Shown piece by piece: positions 8,774-18,236 of a stretch of 64,000 bases of DNA. Below the pieces are notes generated by a model. That model saw only the letters and a list, made by a program, of their open reading frames with translations. It had not been told where the DNA came from and made no database searches. Made by a program: the position numbers and the translations under genes. Origin of the DNA: Thiocystis minor (GTDB taxonomy: Bacteria > Pseudomonadota > Gammaproteobacteria > Chromatiales > Chromatiaceae); contig NZ_NHSQ01000074.1 of assembly GCF_016653465.1 (NCBI RefSeq), positions 1 through 64,000 on the forward strand. The letters run 5' to 3'. Every line of letters begins with the position of its first letter. Position 1 is the first letter of the stretch.

Positions 8774-9400
8774 TTAGTGAGTTAATTGTTTGATGCGGTC
8801 GTTTTGCTTGGTCATTAGCAATTTCTGTCTGATTGGCTCCAACATGTTCTTTGCATCAAAATATTTCATTGTTCTGATAATGCGCCGTACATGCTCCTTA
8901 GAATAGCTTTCTGCATTGCATTCTTTCTTGAGTTTCGGGTTAGCTTCAGTGATTTGTGTTGCAAACCAGTTGATAGATATCTTGGTCTTGTTTGATTTCT
9001 GAAGGAACTCTTTATCTTGGTTCATGAAGCGATAGGCTTCGTAGACAGAAAGCGATTTTATTACAGTCTCTATTTTTATCGTCTTGCCTTGAAATTGGTA
9101 AAAGTTTTCAGGAATGCCAAGCGACTCGGATGTGATTCTCCCTTGATGGTCGTTGTCCTCGGAAGGCAAGTTCTCAAAAAACCGAGTGATCCGACTCAGT
9201 AATCCTGGCTTTGCATCATCGACAGTATCTTCGGTTGCCTGATCTTCCTCTTGGGAACGAGACTCTGCTTGACGCTGATTGACCAGCCATACGACGTTTG
9301 CAATTTGCACAGGGAGAGGAATCGGGAGAGCCAACAGGCCAATGGATAGATTCTTGGCTAATCCCGATAGTGTTGGTATAGCTGGCGACGACTCAGTCAT
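8774..9400 (-). CDS. Hypothetical protein with hydrophobic N-terminus
   Basis: A 208-residue protein of unknown family. Residues about 16-42 (LSIGLLALPIPLPVQIANVVWLV) are hydrophobic and may anchor the protein in the membrane. They are followed by a very acidic linker (EEDQATEDTVDD) and a basic, helical C-terminal half rich in Lys and Asn. AT-richer codon use than the chromosomal genes to the right fits the accessory element. Start ATG at 9400 has only a weak purine stretch upstream. It lies between the alpA/primase operon and the excision/integration genes. Confidence 0.6.
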   Translation of the reverse strand: MTESSPAIPTLSGLAKNLSIGLLALPIPLPVQIANVVWLVNQRQAESRSQEEDQATEDTVDDAKPGLLSRITRFFENLPSEDNDHQGRITSESLGIPENFYQFQGKTIKIETVIKSLSVYEAYRFMNQDKEFLQKSNKTKISINWFATQITEANPKLKKECNAESYSKEHVRRIIRTMKYFDAKNMLEPIRQKLLMTKQNDRIKQLTH

Positions 9401-9749
9401 TGTTTTTCCATAGTGATAGAAAAGAAATGAATAAGATATTAGTAGCTTGCATGAAGGCGAGTCTGTGAGCTAGTTCACAGCCGCGACGCGAAAGACAGTC
9501 AAAAACGGCACGAGCAGGCCGGCAGGCCGGCAGGCCGTAGTCTCTATATTTTCAATTGGTTAGTAGGCTGCAAAAGGTTCCTCGACCTTCAGCAGCACAA
9601 TTTCCGCAGTTGAGCGCCGTATTCTTTCAACACGTTGCTTGTGTGTTACGGCTAACCCGTTGTAATGCCCAATTTGCCCAAGGATTCTGTGGCCTGAAGC
9701 CGGCGCATTCCGCGTCCGGCATTTGGCACCGTGACCGCTTAGCTTCCAC
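9401..9749. other. Intergenic region before the excision/integration genes
   Basis: No gene seen. It contains a short tandem caggccgg repeat (9515-9538) and the likely promoter region for the xis-int pair. No attachment-site core matching the tRNA-Lys 3' end was found here. Confidence 0.4.
9515..9538. repeat. Tandem 8-bp caggccgg, about three units
   Basis: Two full caggccgg units followed by caggccgt, in the region upstream of xis. Confidence 0.85.
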
Positions 9750-10079
9750 ATGAACACGCTCGATCTCAACGAAGCCGCCGCTTTCTTGCGGATGCACCCC
9801 GAAACGCTACGCCGTCGCGCTGTCGCAGGAGAGATTCCAGGGGCGCGCGCCAGTAAGGCATGGGTATTTCTCGATGAGGATCTGGCAACGTGGTTGCGTG
9901 CGCAGTACGCTAATCATGCGCGAGCGGCAGAGCCAAGTACGAGGATCAAGACATGCTCTACCGCCGACCTAACAGCAGTCACTGGTGGACTCGTTTCACC
10001 ACACCAGACGGCAAAGAAGTACGAAGAAGCACTGGCACGGAAACCAAGAAAGACGCTGAGGAGTATGAGGCAAAGCTGA
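9750..10079 (+). CDS. Excisionase-like helix-turn-helix protein
   Basis: A 109-residue protein whose first 50 residues (LNEAAAFLRMHPETLRRRA, then GEIPGARASKAW and a DLATWL helix) match the MerR-like/HTH_17 fold used by excisionases and AlpA-type directionality factors. The tail after about residue 60 overlaps the first 127 bp of the integrase gene in another frame and may be poorly constrained. Overlap with int and same strand suggest co-expression. It probably directs excision of the element. No clear Shine-Dalgarno precedes ATG 9750, so the start is less certain. Confidence 0.68.
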   Translation: MNTLDLNEAAAFLRMHPETLRRRAVAGEIPGARASKAWVFLDEDLATWLRAQYANHARAAEPSTRIKTCSTADLTAVTGGLVSPHQTAKKYEEALARKPRKTLRSMRQS

Positions 10080-11011
10080 AGCAAGAGTTATGGCGTATCG
10101 CTCGCCTTGGCGAGAAGCCGAAGCACTCATGGCAAGAGGCTGTAGTCAGATTCTGCGAGGAAACCGCGCACAAGCATAGCCACGAAGATGATTTGTGCAA
10201 TCTGCGGTGGATTGGACCTCACCTGAAACAGCTCTATCTCGATCAGATCGACATCGATGTGATTGAAAAGATTATCAAAATCAGAAAAGCGGGAGGCGCG
10301 AAAAACGCGACAATCAACCGTACACTTGCCATGATCCGCGTCATTCTTCGCCGTGCTGAACGCAAATGGCGCTGGATTGATCGCGCGCCAGCGATCAGTC
10401 TCCTGCCGGAGCCGAGGCGACGTATTCGCTGGTTAACCCGCGAAGAGGCGAATCGACTGATAGCCGAGTTGCCCGAGCATTTGGCCGACATGGTGAGGTT
10501 TAGTCTTGCCACTGGCCTTCGTGAGGCAAACGTGACTGGCCTAGAATGGAATCAAATCGACCTGGAGCGGCGCGTAGCCTGGGTTCACGCAGATCAAGCG
10601 AAGGCAAAGAAGGCGATTGGCATTCCGCTGAACCGCGATGCGGTTCTTGTGTTACGACGTTGGCAGGGTAGGCATCCTACGCGGGTCTTCTGCTATCCGC
10701 TCAAACGCAATGGGATCGCAGTGTTGATGCCGATTGATAAGGCGGGCACTGCTGCATGGCGCAAAGCCCTACAGCGAGCAGGCATTGAACAGTTTCGCTG
10801 GCACGATCTGCGGCACACATGGGCATCCTGGCATGTCCAATCAGGAACACCCCTGAACGTGCTTCAGGAGCTTGGGGGGTGGGAGTCGTCCGAGATGGTG
10901 CAGCGCTATGCCCATCTGGCACCGGAACATTTGTCGGAACATGCGTCTCGCATCGAGACACCGCTCCGCACATTTTCCGGCACACAAGAAAACGGCCTAC
11001 ACCAAAACTGA
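9953..11011 (+). CDS. Tyrosine recombinase (phage-type integrase)
   Basis: A 352-residue integrase. The N-terminal part carries an Arm/core-binding region (residues about 1-150). The catalytic domain has R190 in TGLREAN, a lysine in KAKKAIGI, the H284-x-x-R287 box in WHDLRHTW, and the nucleophile Y319 in MVQRYAHL, so all key residues are present. The 3' end lies 19 bp from the 3' end of a convergent tRNA-Lys gene, the usual position of an integrase that uses the tRNA 3' end as attachment site. The gene is intact, so the element may still be mobile if its other end is intact. Confidence 0.93.
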   Translation: MLYRRPNSSHWWTRFTTPDGKEVRRSTGTETKKDAEEYEAKLKQELWRIARLGEKPKHSWQEAVVRFCEETAHKHSHEDDLCNLRWIGPHLKQLYLDQIDIDVIEKIIKIRKAGGAKNATINRTLAMIRVILRRAERKWRWIDRAPAISLLPEPRRRIRWLTREEANRLIAELPEHLADMVRFSLATGLREANVTGLEWNQIDLERRVAWVHADQAKAKKAIGIPLNRDAVLVLRRWQGRHPTRVFCYPLKRNGIAVLMPIDKAGTAAWRKALQRAGIEQFRWHDLRHTWASWHVQSGTPLNVLQELGGWESSEMVQRYAHLAPEHLSEHASRIETPLRTFSGTQENGLHQN

Positions 11012-11022
11012 TGTAAGCCGTT
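10991..11022 (-). terminator. Intrinsic terminator of the tRNA-Lys transcript, overlapping the int 3' end
   Basis: Read on the minus strand, aacggcttacatc pairs with ggtgtaggccgtt (13 bp, two G-U wobbles) and is followed by a short U-rich run. It lies 8 bp past the CCA end of the tRNA. The wobble pairs make the minus-strand RNA the better hairpin. It also covers the last codons of the integrase. Confidence 0.65.
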
Positions 11023-11029
11023 GATTTTA

Positions 11030-11105
11030 TGGTGCGCCCTGCGCGACTCGAACGCGCGACCACCTAATTAAAAGTCAGATGCTCTACCAACTGAGCTAAG
11101 GGCGC
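11030..11105 (-). tRNA. tRNA-Lys (anticodon UUU)
   Basis: A 76-nt cloverleaf on the minus strand, with encoded CCA. Acceptor stem GCGCCCT/AGGGCGC; D arm with AGCTCAGTTGGTAGAGC; anticodon loop CTTTTAA, giving UUU; T arm GCGCG-TTCGAGT-CGCGC. The integrase gene ends next to its 3' end, so this tRNA is the probable integration site. A second copy of its 3' end was not seen to the left, so the far boundary of the element is probably beyond the window. Confidence 0.95.
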
Positions 11106-11116
11106 CGGGATTGAGC

Positions 11117-11144
11117 ATTATAGTTGGTATTCTTTTTTTTTCAA
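11117..11144 (-). promoter_or_regulatory. Sigma-70 promoter of tRNA-Lys
   Basis: On the minus strand a -35 TTGAAA (11144-11139) and a perfect -10 TATAAT (11122-11117) are separated by 16 bp. The mature tRNA 5' end is 11 bp further on. The A-tract between the elements is typical of strong stable-RNA promoters. Confidence 0.8.
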
Positions 11145-11161
11145 GCAAGAGATTCAATCGA

Positions 11162-13429
11162 TCACCCTTTCGGGTCGTGCGCGGGAACGGTGGACACTGT
11201 ACTGAACCGCCGTAAGCGCAGGCTGTTCGTGATCACAAAGAGGCTCGACAGGCTCATGGCCCCAGCCGCCAGCATTGGATTGAGCAGCCAGCCGGTCAGC
11301 GGATAGAAAACCCCGGCGGCAAGCGGAATGAGGGCGACGTTGTAGCCATAGGCCCAGAAGAAATTGAGCCGGATGGTGCGCAGCGTGCGTCGCGCCAGCG
11401 CGATGGCGTTGGCCGCGCCGCGCAGATCCCCCTGCATCAGAATGACCTCGCCCGCCTCTACCGCGATGTCGGTTCCAGTGCCGATGGCGATCCCCGCGTC
11501 GGCTTGGGCGAGTGCCGGGGCGTCGTTGATCCCGTCGCCGACGAAGGCGACCCGCCGACCCGCGGCCTGCAGACGTTTGACCTCGGCCGATTTGTCCGCC
11601 GGCAGCACTTCCGCCAGGACATGCTCAATGCCGACCTGCCGGGCGACGGCCGCGGCGGTTTGTCGGCCGTCGCCGGTCAGCATCGCCACCTCAAGCCCGA
11701 GCGCGCGCAACTGCGCGATGGCGGACTGGCTGTCGGGCTTGATCGGATCCGTTACCACCAGCACGGCAATCAGCCGGTCGTCGGCGGCGACATAGATGGG
11801 GGTCTGGCCCGCCGCGTCGAGACGCTCGGCGACTCCCGCCGCCGCGTCCAGGGGCACCGCCAAACGATCCATCCAACGCCGCGCGCCGACGGCGATCCGC
11901 TGCGCCTCGACCCGCGCCCGGATCCCGTAACCGGGGACCGCCTCGATCTCGACGGCGGGCGCGAGCGACAATGTCCGCGCCTTGGCCGCCGCGACAATGG
12001 CCGCCGCGATGGGATGTTCGCTGTGACGCTCGACGGCGGCCGCCAGCGCGAGCGCCTCCGCTTCAGGGAGGCCATAGGCGATCAATTCGGTGAGTGCGGG
12101 ACGGCCTTCGGTCAGGGTGCCGGTCTTGTCCAGAACGATGGTGTCGACCCGCGCCAGGGTTTCCAATGCCGAGCCATTGCGGAACAGGATGCCCATGGCC
12201 GCGCCGCGTCCGCTGGCGACCATGATCGCGGTGGGGGTCGCGAGCCCCATGGCGCAGGGACAGGCGATCAGTAATACGCTGACTGCGGTCACAAAGGCGT
12301 AGCTCAGGGCGGGCGTCGGACCGAGCCAAAGCCAGACCCCGAAGGTCAGCAGCGCGGCGGCCATAACCAGCGGCACGAAGACCGCCGCGATGCGGTCGGC
12401 CACGCGCTGAATCGGCGGCTTGCCAGACTGGGCGTCCTCGACCATCTGAATGATCCGGGCCAACACCGTCTCCGCGCCCACGCGGGTTGCACGATAGAGG
12501 AAGGCGCCGGTCTGGTTGATGGTGCCGCCGATGACGTCGTCTCCAGGGCGCTTGCGCACCGGCAACGGTTCGCCGCTGAGCATGGACTCGTCGAGATGGC
12601 TGGTGCCCTCGGTCAGGGTGCCGTCGACCGGGATGCGTTCGCCCGGTCGCACCCGAATGAGGTCGCCGGGCACGACCGCGTCGATCGGAATGTCGCTTTC
12701 GCCGTTCGCGCGCAGGATTCGGGCGGTTTTGGGTTGCAGCTTCACCAGGCGCTGGATGGCCTGTGAGGTTCGGCCCTTGGCGAGCGCCTCCAGATAACGC
12801 CCAAACAGGATCAGGGTCACGATCACGGCGGCGGCCTCGAAATAGAGGTTGGCCGTACCGGCGGGGAAGCGCTCGGGGATAGTCAAGGCCAGCACTGAGT
12901 ACAGATAGGCCGCGCTGCTGCCCAGCATCACCAGACTGTCCATGCCGGGGCTGAAATGACGCAACTCGGTCAGGCCGCGCGTGAGAAAACGCCTGCCCGC
13001 CCAGAACAGGACCGGCGTCGCGAGCGCGAGTTCGAGCCAGTGCCACAGCATCCTGGGCGCGAGCCGGGTCATCAGGCCATCCAATCCCGGCGCCACCATC
13101 GGCCCCATGCCGATCAGCACCAGCGGCAGGGTCAAGATGACCGCGAAGCGCAGATCGCGGGTGAGCTGGACCATTTCCTGTTCTTTGCGCTCCTGATCCG
13201 TCTCCGCGGTCTCCTCGGGCTCACGGGGCTCGTAACCCGCGGCGCGAATGGCCTGGGCGATGCGCGCACGGCTGATCGTGGCGGGCCGGTAGGTCACGGT
13301 CGCGGATTCGGTGGTCAGATTGACCGTCGCCTCGATGACGCCGGGCAGTGCCTGGATGGCGCGTTCCACCCGCGCGACACAGGAAGCGCAGCTCATGCCG
13401 CCGACGCTAAGACGTATTTGCCGGGTCAT
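11162..13429 (-). CDS. copA: Copper-translocating P1B-type ATPase
   Basis: About 755 residues. One N-terminal heavy-metal domain with GMSCASC (residues about 9-15), then eight membrane segments. The metal-binding CPC lies in the sixth (about 389-391), the phosphorylated DKTGT near 432, the SEHP motif of P1B ATPases, and the hinge GDGINDAP near 635. CPC with one HMA domain fits Cu(I)/Ag(I) export from the cytoplasm. The start is taken at the ATG 13429 (MTRQIRLSV), since the extra 11 residues from 13462 precede the HMA domain and lack support. It is transcribed towards the tRNA and is the first chromosomal gene past the element. No copper regulator is adjacent. Confidence 0.93.
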   Translation of the reverse strand: MTRQIRLSVGGMSCASCVARVERAIQALPGVIEATVNLTTESATVTYRPATISRARIAQAIRAAGYEPREPEETAETDQERKEQEMVQLTRDLRFAVILTLPLVLIGMGPMVAPGLDGLMTRLAPRMLWHWLELALATPVLFWAGRRFLTRGLTELRHFSPGMDSLVMLGSSAAYLYSVLALTIPERFPAGTANLYFEAAAVIVTLILFGRYLEALAKGRTSQAIQRLVKLQPKTARILRANGESDIPIDAVVPGDLIRVRPGERIPVDGTLTEGTSHLDESMLSGEPLPVRKRPGDDVIGGTINQTGAFLYRATRVGAETVLARIIQMVEDAQSGKPPIQRVADRIAAVFVPLVMAAALLTFGVWLWLGPTPALSYAFVTAVSVLLIACPCAMGLATPTAIMVASGRGAAMGILFRNGSALETLARVDTIVLDKTGTLTEGRPALTELIAYGLPEAEALALAAAVERHSEHPIAAAIVAAAKARTLSLAPAVEIEAVPGYGIRARVEAQRIAVGARRWMDRLAVPLDAAAGVAERLDAAGQTPIYVAADDRLIAVLVVTDPIKPDSQSAIAQLRALGLEVAMLTGDGRQTAAAVARQVGIEHVLAEVLPADKSAEVKRLQAAGRRVAFVGDGINDAPALAQADAGIAIGTGTDIAVEAGEVILMQGDLRGAANAIALARRTLRTIRLNFFWAYGYNVALIPLAAGVFYPLTGWLLNPMLAAGAMSLSSLFVITNSLRLRRFSTVSTVPAHDPKG

Positions 13430-13568
13430 CTCGCTGCGGCCTGTTGCAGGTTCAGCGCGCAAGCGGCAGCGAAACAGGGCGCCGTTTGCCGGATCGACTG
13501 AGTGGTCAAGTCTATCTTCACACAGGTCAATCTCCCGCCGATCAATCCGGCAACTCTCATTCGGCTTT

Positions 13569-13655
<87 letters not shown>

Positions 13656-13759
13656 TCATCGCGGATGCCCCCGCTCCAAACCGCCGTGCATTGGTTTGAT
13701 TTGCGCTCCCTCGCTGGTCGCGATTGGAAGGCATTGACCGGTTATTTGCGGGGAATCGC

Positions 13760-15031
13760 CTAAAGCCCCAGCGGTCGCCGCCAATATCCGGTCATCTCCA
13801 GATAACCGCGCCCGATCTCGTGGTCGGCCTCGAACAGACGTGCCGCGCCCTCCCAATAGACCACGCCGGTGGACCGGCGTCCGTCGAGTTCCTGGTCGTC
13901 CATCAGCGGACGCAGCGACAGCCGACGGTCGGCGATGTCGATCCGCCACTCGACCGGATAGTCGGCGCCGGTGCGGGGCGATTGCCAGCGCCGCCCCGGC
14001 AGGAAGCGCACCTGATCGGGGGACAGGATTTGCGTTGGCTGTTCGCCCTGTTGCAGCGTGCCGCCGGCCCAGAGGGTCGAACCGTCGCGTCGGCGCATCC
14101 GAAACGCCATCAGCGAGCCGCCATCGTCCAGGTTGATGCCGATCCAGTCCCAGCCCTGTGCCTCTTCTGGGAGGATTTCGCTCGACCATTCGTGATCCAG
14201 CCAGGCCCGTCCGGTCACGGTTCGATCCGCATCGGCCAGACGCAGCCGGCCGCTGACCGCGAGTTGCGGACGGCTGTAGTAGAAGCTCGCATTGGCAGGA
14301 TCCGGGGTTTTCTGGCTGAAACCGTCGCGGCCATTGAGCTGCGGGGGGCCATCGGACGTCAGGGTCAGATCCAGTTCGAAGTCATCCGCCCGGATGCGGG
14401 TCCGGTAGGCGCCATCCGCCAGCGTCAACGACCAGTCGTCGATCCAGGCGCGGGTCTGTCCGACCGTCGCGCCGGCGAGCGGATCGAGCGCGCGCTCGAC
14501 CCGCTCGGCGTGCCGCAGGTGTCCGGTGTCCGGATCGGCGATGGCGGCATGGGCGAGGATGAGCTGACGCGGCGCGAAGCGACTCGGGTTGTCCGCGCCG
14601 ATGCCGGTCCCGACCCGGAAGAAGGTGACCTGAAAACCACGTTCACGACCCTGCTCGTCGGTCAGCCAGCCGGTGATGTACCACCATTCGGTACGCTGCT
14701 CGGGATGGGCGCCATGATCGGCGGGAAATATGAGTTGGCGCCCTTCCAGCACGGGCGCGAAATCCTCCGCGCGGGCGGACGCGAGCAGGGCCAGACCGAG
14801 CCAGCAGACTGCGGCGAGCAGGATCCGGGTTGCGCGTGCGGTGCCTGTCGTCCCAAAAAGGTTGGTCAGCCGCCAGCAACCAGCCACCAGCCGTTGTGTT
14901 GCGGAGGTTTTCGCTGGTCGAAGCCTTTCCCCGATGGGTGCATTCCGGCAAGCAAGGCGCGATGGCCAAGTGTCTGATTCAAACAAGCTGGCCGCTGGAG
15001 GCTGGAAGCTGACGGCTCTTTTCAGATTCAT
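13760..15031 (-). CDS. AttH/CrtC-like lipocalin-fold protein, exported
   Basis: Up to 423 residues. The body matches the CrtC/AttH family (PF07143-type): EWWYITGWL near residue 114, a GFQVTFFR strand, and RAWLDHEWSS near 282, with two linked beta-barrel halves. A hydrophobic stretch ILLAAVCWLGLALLASARA (about 70-88) is a likely Sec signal, so the first about 65 residues upstream of it are suspicious; they overlap inverted heptamer repeats and may not be translated (a GTG at 14887 is an alternative start). It directly follows an ABC ATPase and a fused permease, the arrangement of the attEFGH cassette, so it is more likely an accessory of that exporter than a carotenoid hydratase. Confidence 0.75.
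   Translation of the reverse strand: MNLKRAVSFQPPAASLFESDTWPSRLACRNAPIGERLRPAKTSATQRLVAGCWRLTNLFGTTGTARATRILLAAVCWLGLALLASARAEDFAPVLEGRQLIFPADHGAHPEQRTEWWYITGWLTDEQGRERGFQVTFFRVGTGIGADNPSRFAPRQLILAHAAIADPDTGHLRHAERVERALDPLAGATVGQTRAWIDDWSLTLADGAYRTRIRADDFELDLTLTSDGPPQLNGRDGFSQKTPDPANASFYYSRPQLAVSGRLRLADADRTVTGRAWLDHEWSSEILPEEAQGWDWIGINLDDGGSLMAFRMRRRDGSTLWAGGTLQQGEQPTQILSPDQVRFLPGRRWQSPRTGADYPVEWRIDIADRRLSLRPLMDDQELDGRRSTGVVYWEGAARLFEADHEIGRGYLEMTGYWRRPLGL
14867..15014. repeat. Inverted arrays of a degenerate 7-bp repeat
   Basis: CAGCNNC repeated four times (14867-14894) faces GCTGGNN repeated four times (14987-15014), with 92 bp between. The period is exactly 7 bp while the N positions vary, so it is a heptamer array and not a simple duplication. 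It falls in the doubtful N-terminal part of the attH-like frame. Confidence 0.7.
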
Positions 15032-15033
15032 CG

Positions 15034-17562
15034 CTACCAGTCCTCCCGCACCGCCAGTACCGCGTCCTGACGCATCGCCTGAGCGCCGGACAGACGCGCG
15101 GCGAGTGCCGCAAGCAAGATCAGCGACAGGCTGAAGATCAGCAGCAGTCCGACCGGAAGCTGCAAATCCATGCTCCAGTGGAAACTCTGCCGATTGACGA
15201 CCTCGATCAGTACCAGCGCGATGGCCCCGCCCGCGAGCAGTCCGATGACGACGCCGACGGCGGCGGAGAGCGCGGCCTCGGTCGCCAGAAGCAGACCGAT
15301 CTGGCGACGGCGCAGACCGAGATGACGCAGGATGCCGAATTCCTTGCGACGGCTGGTCGCCAGCGCGGCGAAGGTGGTGCCGATGCCGAACAGACCGATC
15401 AGAACCGCCACCGCCTCCATCAGATAGGTCACCAGAAAGGTGCGGTCGAAGACGCCCAGGATCATGGCGCGCAGCGTGCCGGGCAGGATCATCTCGCTGA
15501 GCTGTTCGCCGAGCGTGGCGCGAATCGCCGTCATCACCGGCTCGGGCGCGGTTCCGTCGGTCAACGTCAGCCCCAGATCATTGGTGCGGGTATCGCCGGT
15601 CAGGGCGCGATAATCGGCGATCTCGATCACGACCGAGCCCTGCTGACGGGCATAGTCGCGCCAGATGCCGGCCACCCGGAAGGGGTGGCTCCGCGCGCCC
15701 AGCGGCAGCGAGAGCGGATCGCCGACGCCGAGCCGCAGATGATCGGCCATGGCCTCCGAGATCCAGGCGGGATAGGGCTGATCTGGCCCGGTTGGCGGTT
15801 GCAGCGTCCCGGCGACCAGCGGCAGTCCGCCACCGGCGTCGACCTGACGCGCGATCAGCGCGATCGCGCCGCCGGTTTCCCCCAGGCGCAGGGTCTCGAA
15901 CCGAACCGGACGCACCGCCGCGACGCCCGGCAGCGCGGCCACCCGCGCCACCGACTCGGGATCGAGATAGCCGCTCGCGGTCGCGTCGGAGGCGCGCAAA
16001 TAGAGATCGGCCGGCAGCATCCTGGTCAGCCAGTCATCCACCGAACCGCGGAAGGAATCGACCATGATCGCCATCGACACCGCCAGCGCGACACTGGCGA
16101 CCACGCCCGCGCCGGCCACCACCGTCTGTCCTGGCGCGGCGGCGAGACGGGTGCGCGCGAGCCGCCACAGGGTCGAGCGTCCGGGGCGCAGCATGGCCAT
16201 CGCCGCCACGGTCGCGCCCGGCAGGCTCAGGATGGCGCCGGCCAGGATCAGCAGCACCGCCAGATACCCGAACACCGGCACGCCGGCGATGGACGGCAGC
16301 AGACAGATCAGCGCCGCCAGCAGGAGCGCGCCGAGCGCCATGCCCCAGCGTGGCCGCGCCCGATAGACCTCGGCCTCGTCGCCCGCGCGCAAGCCGCGCG
16401 CCGGCACCATCCGCGCCGCCTCGCGCGCCGGCAGCCAGGCGCCCGCCAGTCCCGCGAACACCCCCAGCGCAAGATATATCAGCGTCAGGACCGGCTCGAC
16501 GCGGACCTGGGGCGCGATCCCACGGAAAAATCCCGCGCCCAGATCCCCGCCGATCACGGCGAACGCGAGCGCGGCGAGCAAATAGGCCAGCAGACAGCCG
16601 AGCAGTCCACCGATCAGCCCGAGCACGGCGCCCTCGGCGAGAAGGCCGTGCCAGAGACTGTCGCGATCGAGTCCGAGCGCGCGCAGAAAGGCGAACTCCT
16701 GACGCCGGCGCACGACCGCGAGCAGTTGCGTCGAAAACACCAGAAAGCCACCGGTCAAGAGGGCGATGGCCGCGAGCATGGTGAGGTTGACCCGATAGGC
16801 GCGCGACAAACCCAGCACCTCGGAGGCCGCGTCGTCGGGGGTCAGGACCGCGACGCCGGGCGGGAGCAGCGCCGCCAGTCGCGCCTGCGCCAGCGCGCGG
16901 GTCACGCCGGGCGCGAGCCGCAGATCGACGCGGGTGAGCTGGCCGATCCGCTCGAAGGTCTGCTGGGCGGCGGCGATGTCCATCACCGCCAGCGCCTGAC
17001 CGACCCCGGCGGCCGGCACCGTGCCGGCGATGCGCAGGGTCCGTTCACGCGTTCCGACCTGCACCCGCAGCCGGTCGCCCGTTTTGAGCCCAAGACGCGC
17101 CGACGCGGCCGGGCTCAGAAAGAGCGCGTCGGATTGGAGCGCGTCGAGCCGGTCGCCCGCGGCGGGCGCGGCCTCGTCCGGGTTGGCGCTCACTGGAAGC
17201 AGCGAGGGCGTGACCGCGCCAATGCGAAAAAGATCGATGCCGAGGATGCGCAGGGGCTCGTCCCGCGCGGGCAGCCGGGTCTCGATCTCCAGCAACGGAC
17301 TGGCCTGGTCCACCTCCGGACGTTGGGCCAGCCGTGCATAGAGTTCGTCGCTGAAACCGGCGCGCGAACCCAGCACCTGGAGATCGGCCGCGCCGTTGAG
17401 CAATCGGATGCCGCGCCCGAATTCGTCGAGCGCGGCCGCATGGATGAGTTGCACCGCCAGCCCCAGCGCCACGCCCAGCGCGATCGCCAGCAGCGAGAGC
17501 GAGGTGGCCAGACGGCGACGCCAGAGGCTGGCCAGAAAGACATGACGCAGGGTCGCGTTCAT
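15034..17562 (-). CDS. ABC transporter permease, fused FtsX-type (AttFG-like)
   Basis: 842 residues from ATG 17562, which overlaps the ATPase stop as ATGA. Two FtsX/MacB-type permease units are joined. Each has a periplasmic globular part and a group of membrane helices: N-terminal helix about 20-40, helices about 255-400, 440-505, and C-terminal 730-830. Segments such as RRRQEFAFLRALGLDR and SRRKEFGILRHLGLRR are the coupling motifs that contact the ATPase in FtsX-like permeases. With the ATPase and the AttH-like protein it would form an exporter or lipoprotein/lipid-handling system of unknown substrate. Much longer upstream frames are antisense to the ATPase and were discarded. Confidence 0.85.
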   Translation of the reverse strand: MNATLRHVFLASLWRRRLATSLSLLAIALGVALGLAVQLIHAAALDEFGRGIRLLNGAADLQVLGSRAGFSDELYARLAQRPEVDQASPLLEIETRLPARDEPLRILGIDLFRIGAVTPSLLPVSANPDEAAPAAGDRLDALQSDALFLSPAASARLGLKTGDRLRVQVGTRERTLRIAGTVPAAGVGQALAVMDIAAAQQTFERIGQLTRVDLRLAPGVTRALAQARLAALLPPGVAVLTPDDAASEVLGLSRAYRVNLTMLAAIALLTGGFLVFSTQLLAVVRRRQEFAFLRALGLDRDSLWHGLLAEGAVLGLIGGLLGCLLAYLLAALAFAVIGGDLGAGFFRGIAPQVRVEPVLTLIYLALGVFAGLAGAWLPAREAARMVPARGLRAGDEAEVYRARPRWGMALGALLLAALICLLPSIAGVPVFGYLAVLLILAGAILSLPGATVAAMAMLRPGRSTLWRLARTRLAAAPGQTVVAGAGVVASVALAVSMAIMVDSFRGSVDDWLTRMLPADLYLRASDATASGYLDPESVARVAALPGVAAVRPVRFETLRLGETGGAIALIARQVDAGGGLPLVAGTLQPPTGPDQPYPAWISEAMADHLRLGVGDPLSLPLGARSHPFRVAGIWRDYARQQGSVVIEIADYRALTGDTRTNDLGLTLTDGTAPEPVMTAIRATLGEQLSEMILPGTLRAMILGVFDRTFLVTYLMEAVAVLIGLFGIGTTFAALATSRRKEFGILRHLGLRRRQIGLLLATEAALSAAVGVVIGLLAGGAIALVLIEVVNRQSFHWSMDLQLPVGLLLIFSLSLILLAALAARLSGAQAMRQDAVLAVREDW

Positions 17563-18236
17563 GCGACGACCGGCGCGGCGATGAGCCCACCCTGGGTCAG
17601 GTGCAGGATGCGGTCGGCATGGCCCGCCGCCACGACGGAATGCGTCACCAGAATGGCGACGGCACCGGCGGCCTGGATGCGCTCGAACAGCAGTTCGAGC
17701 ACCCCGGCGGCGCGTCCGGGATCGAGGTTGCCGGTCGGCTCGTCGCACAGCACCAGCGCGGGCTCGTGCACCAGCGCGCGGGCAATGGCGACCCGCTGCA
17801 TCTCGCCGCCCGAGAGATGACGCGGCCAATCGTCCGCGCGCGGCGCAAGTCCGACCCGTTCGAGCATGACGCGGGCGCGCGCGTCGGCGGTCCGGTCGTC
17901 CCGGTCGAGCAGCCAGAGCGGCAGGGCGACATTCTGCGCCAGGGTCAGGTGCGGCAGCAGATGAAACGCCTGGAAGACGAATCCGAAATCCCGCCGGCGC
18001 AGCCGCGCAAAGCCGTCCTCGTCGAGCGTCGTCAGATCCGTCTCGCACAGCCGGATGCAGCCGCCGTCGACCGACTCCAGACCCGCGATGCAATTGAGCA
18101 GAGTGGACTTGCCGACCCCGGATTCGCCCATGATGGCGACGGATTCGCCCGCCGCCAGGGTCAGCGAGACCCGCTCGAACAGCGGACGGTCGAACGCGGC
18201 GTCGAAGCGCTTGGTCAGGTTCTCGATGAACAGCAT
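17559..18236 (-). CDS. ABC transporter ATP-binding protein (LolD/MacB-like, AttE-like)
   Basis: 225 residues from ATG 18236 (MLFIENLTKRF). Walker A GESGVGKST near residue 43, Q-loop in FVFQAFHLLPHL, signature LSGGE near 140, Walker B LVLCDEPTG near 163, and H-loop LVTHS. The spacing is that of the LolD/MacB/FtsE family that partners FtsX-type permeases. The stop overlaps the permease start by 4 bp, so the two are translationally coupled. The 49 extra upstream residues of the longest frame lack similarity and are left out. Confidence 0.9.
   Translation of the reverse strand: MLFIENLTKRFDAAFDRPLFERVSLTLAAGESVAIMGESGVGKSTLLNCIAGLESVDGGCIRLCETDLTTLDEDGFARLRRRDFGFVFQAFHLLPHLTLAQNVALPLWLLDRDDRTADARARVMLERVGLAPRADDWPRHLSGGEMQRVAIARALVHEPALVLCDEPTGNLDPGRAAGVLELLFERIQAAGAVAILVTHSVVAAGHADRILHLTQGGLIAAPVVA

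Noticed and set aside
9401-9749. attL/attR copy of the tRNA-Lys 3' end
   Set aside because: No match to the tRNA 3' end was found here or elsewhere left of the integrase.
15178-17820. Very long plus-strand ORFs opposite the ABC permease
   Set aside because: High GC antisense frames with Arg/Gln-rich, low-complexity translation and no motifs.
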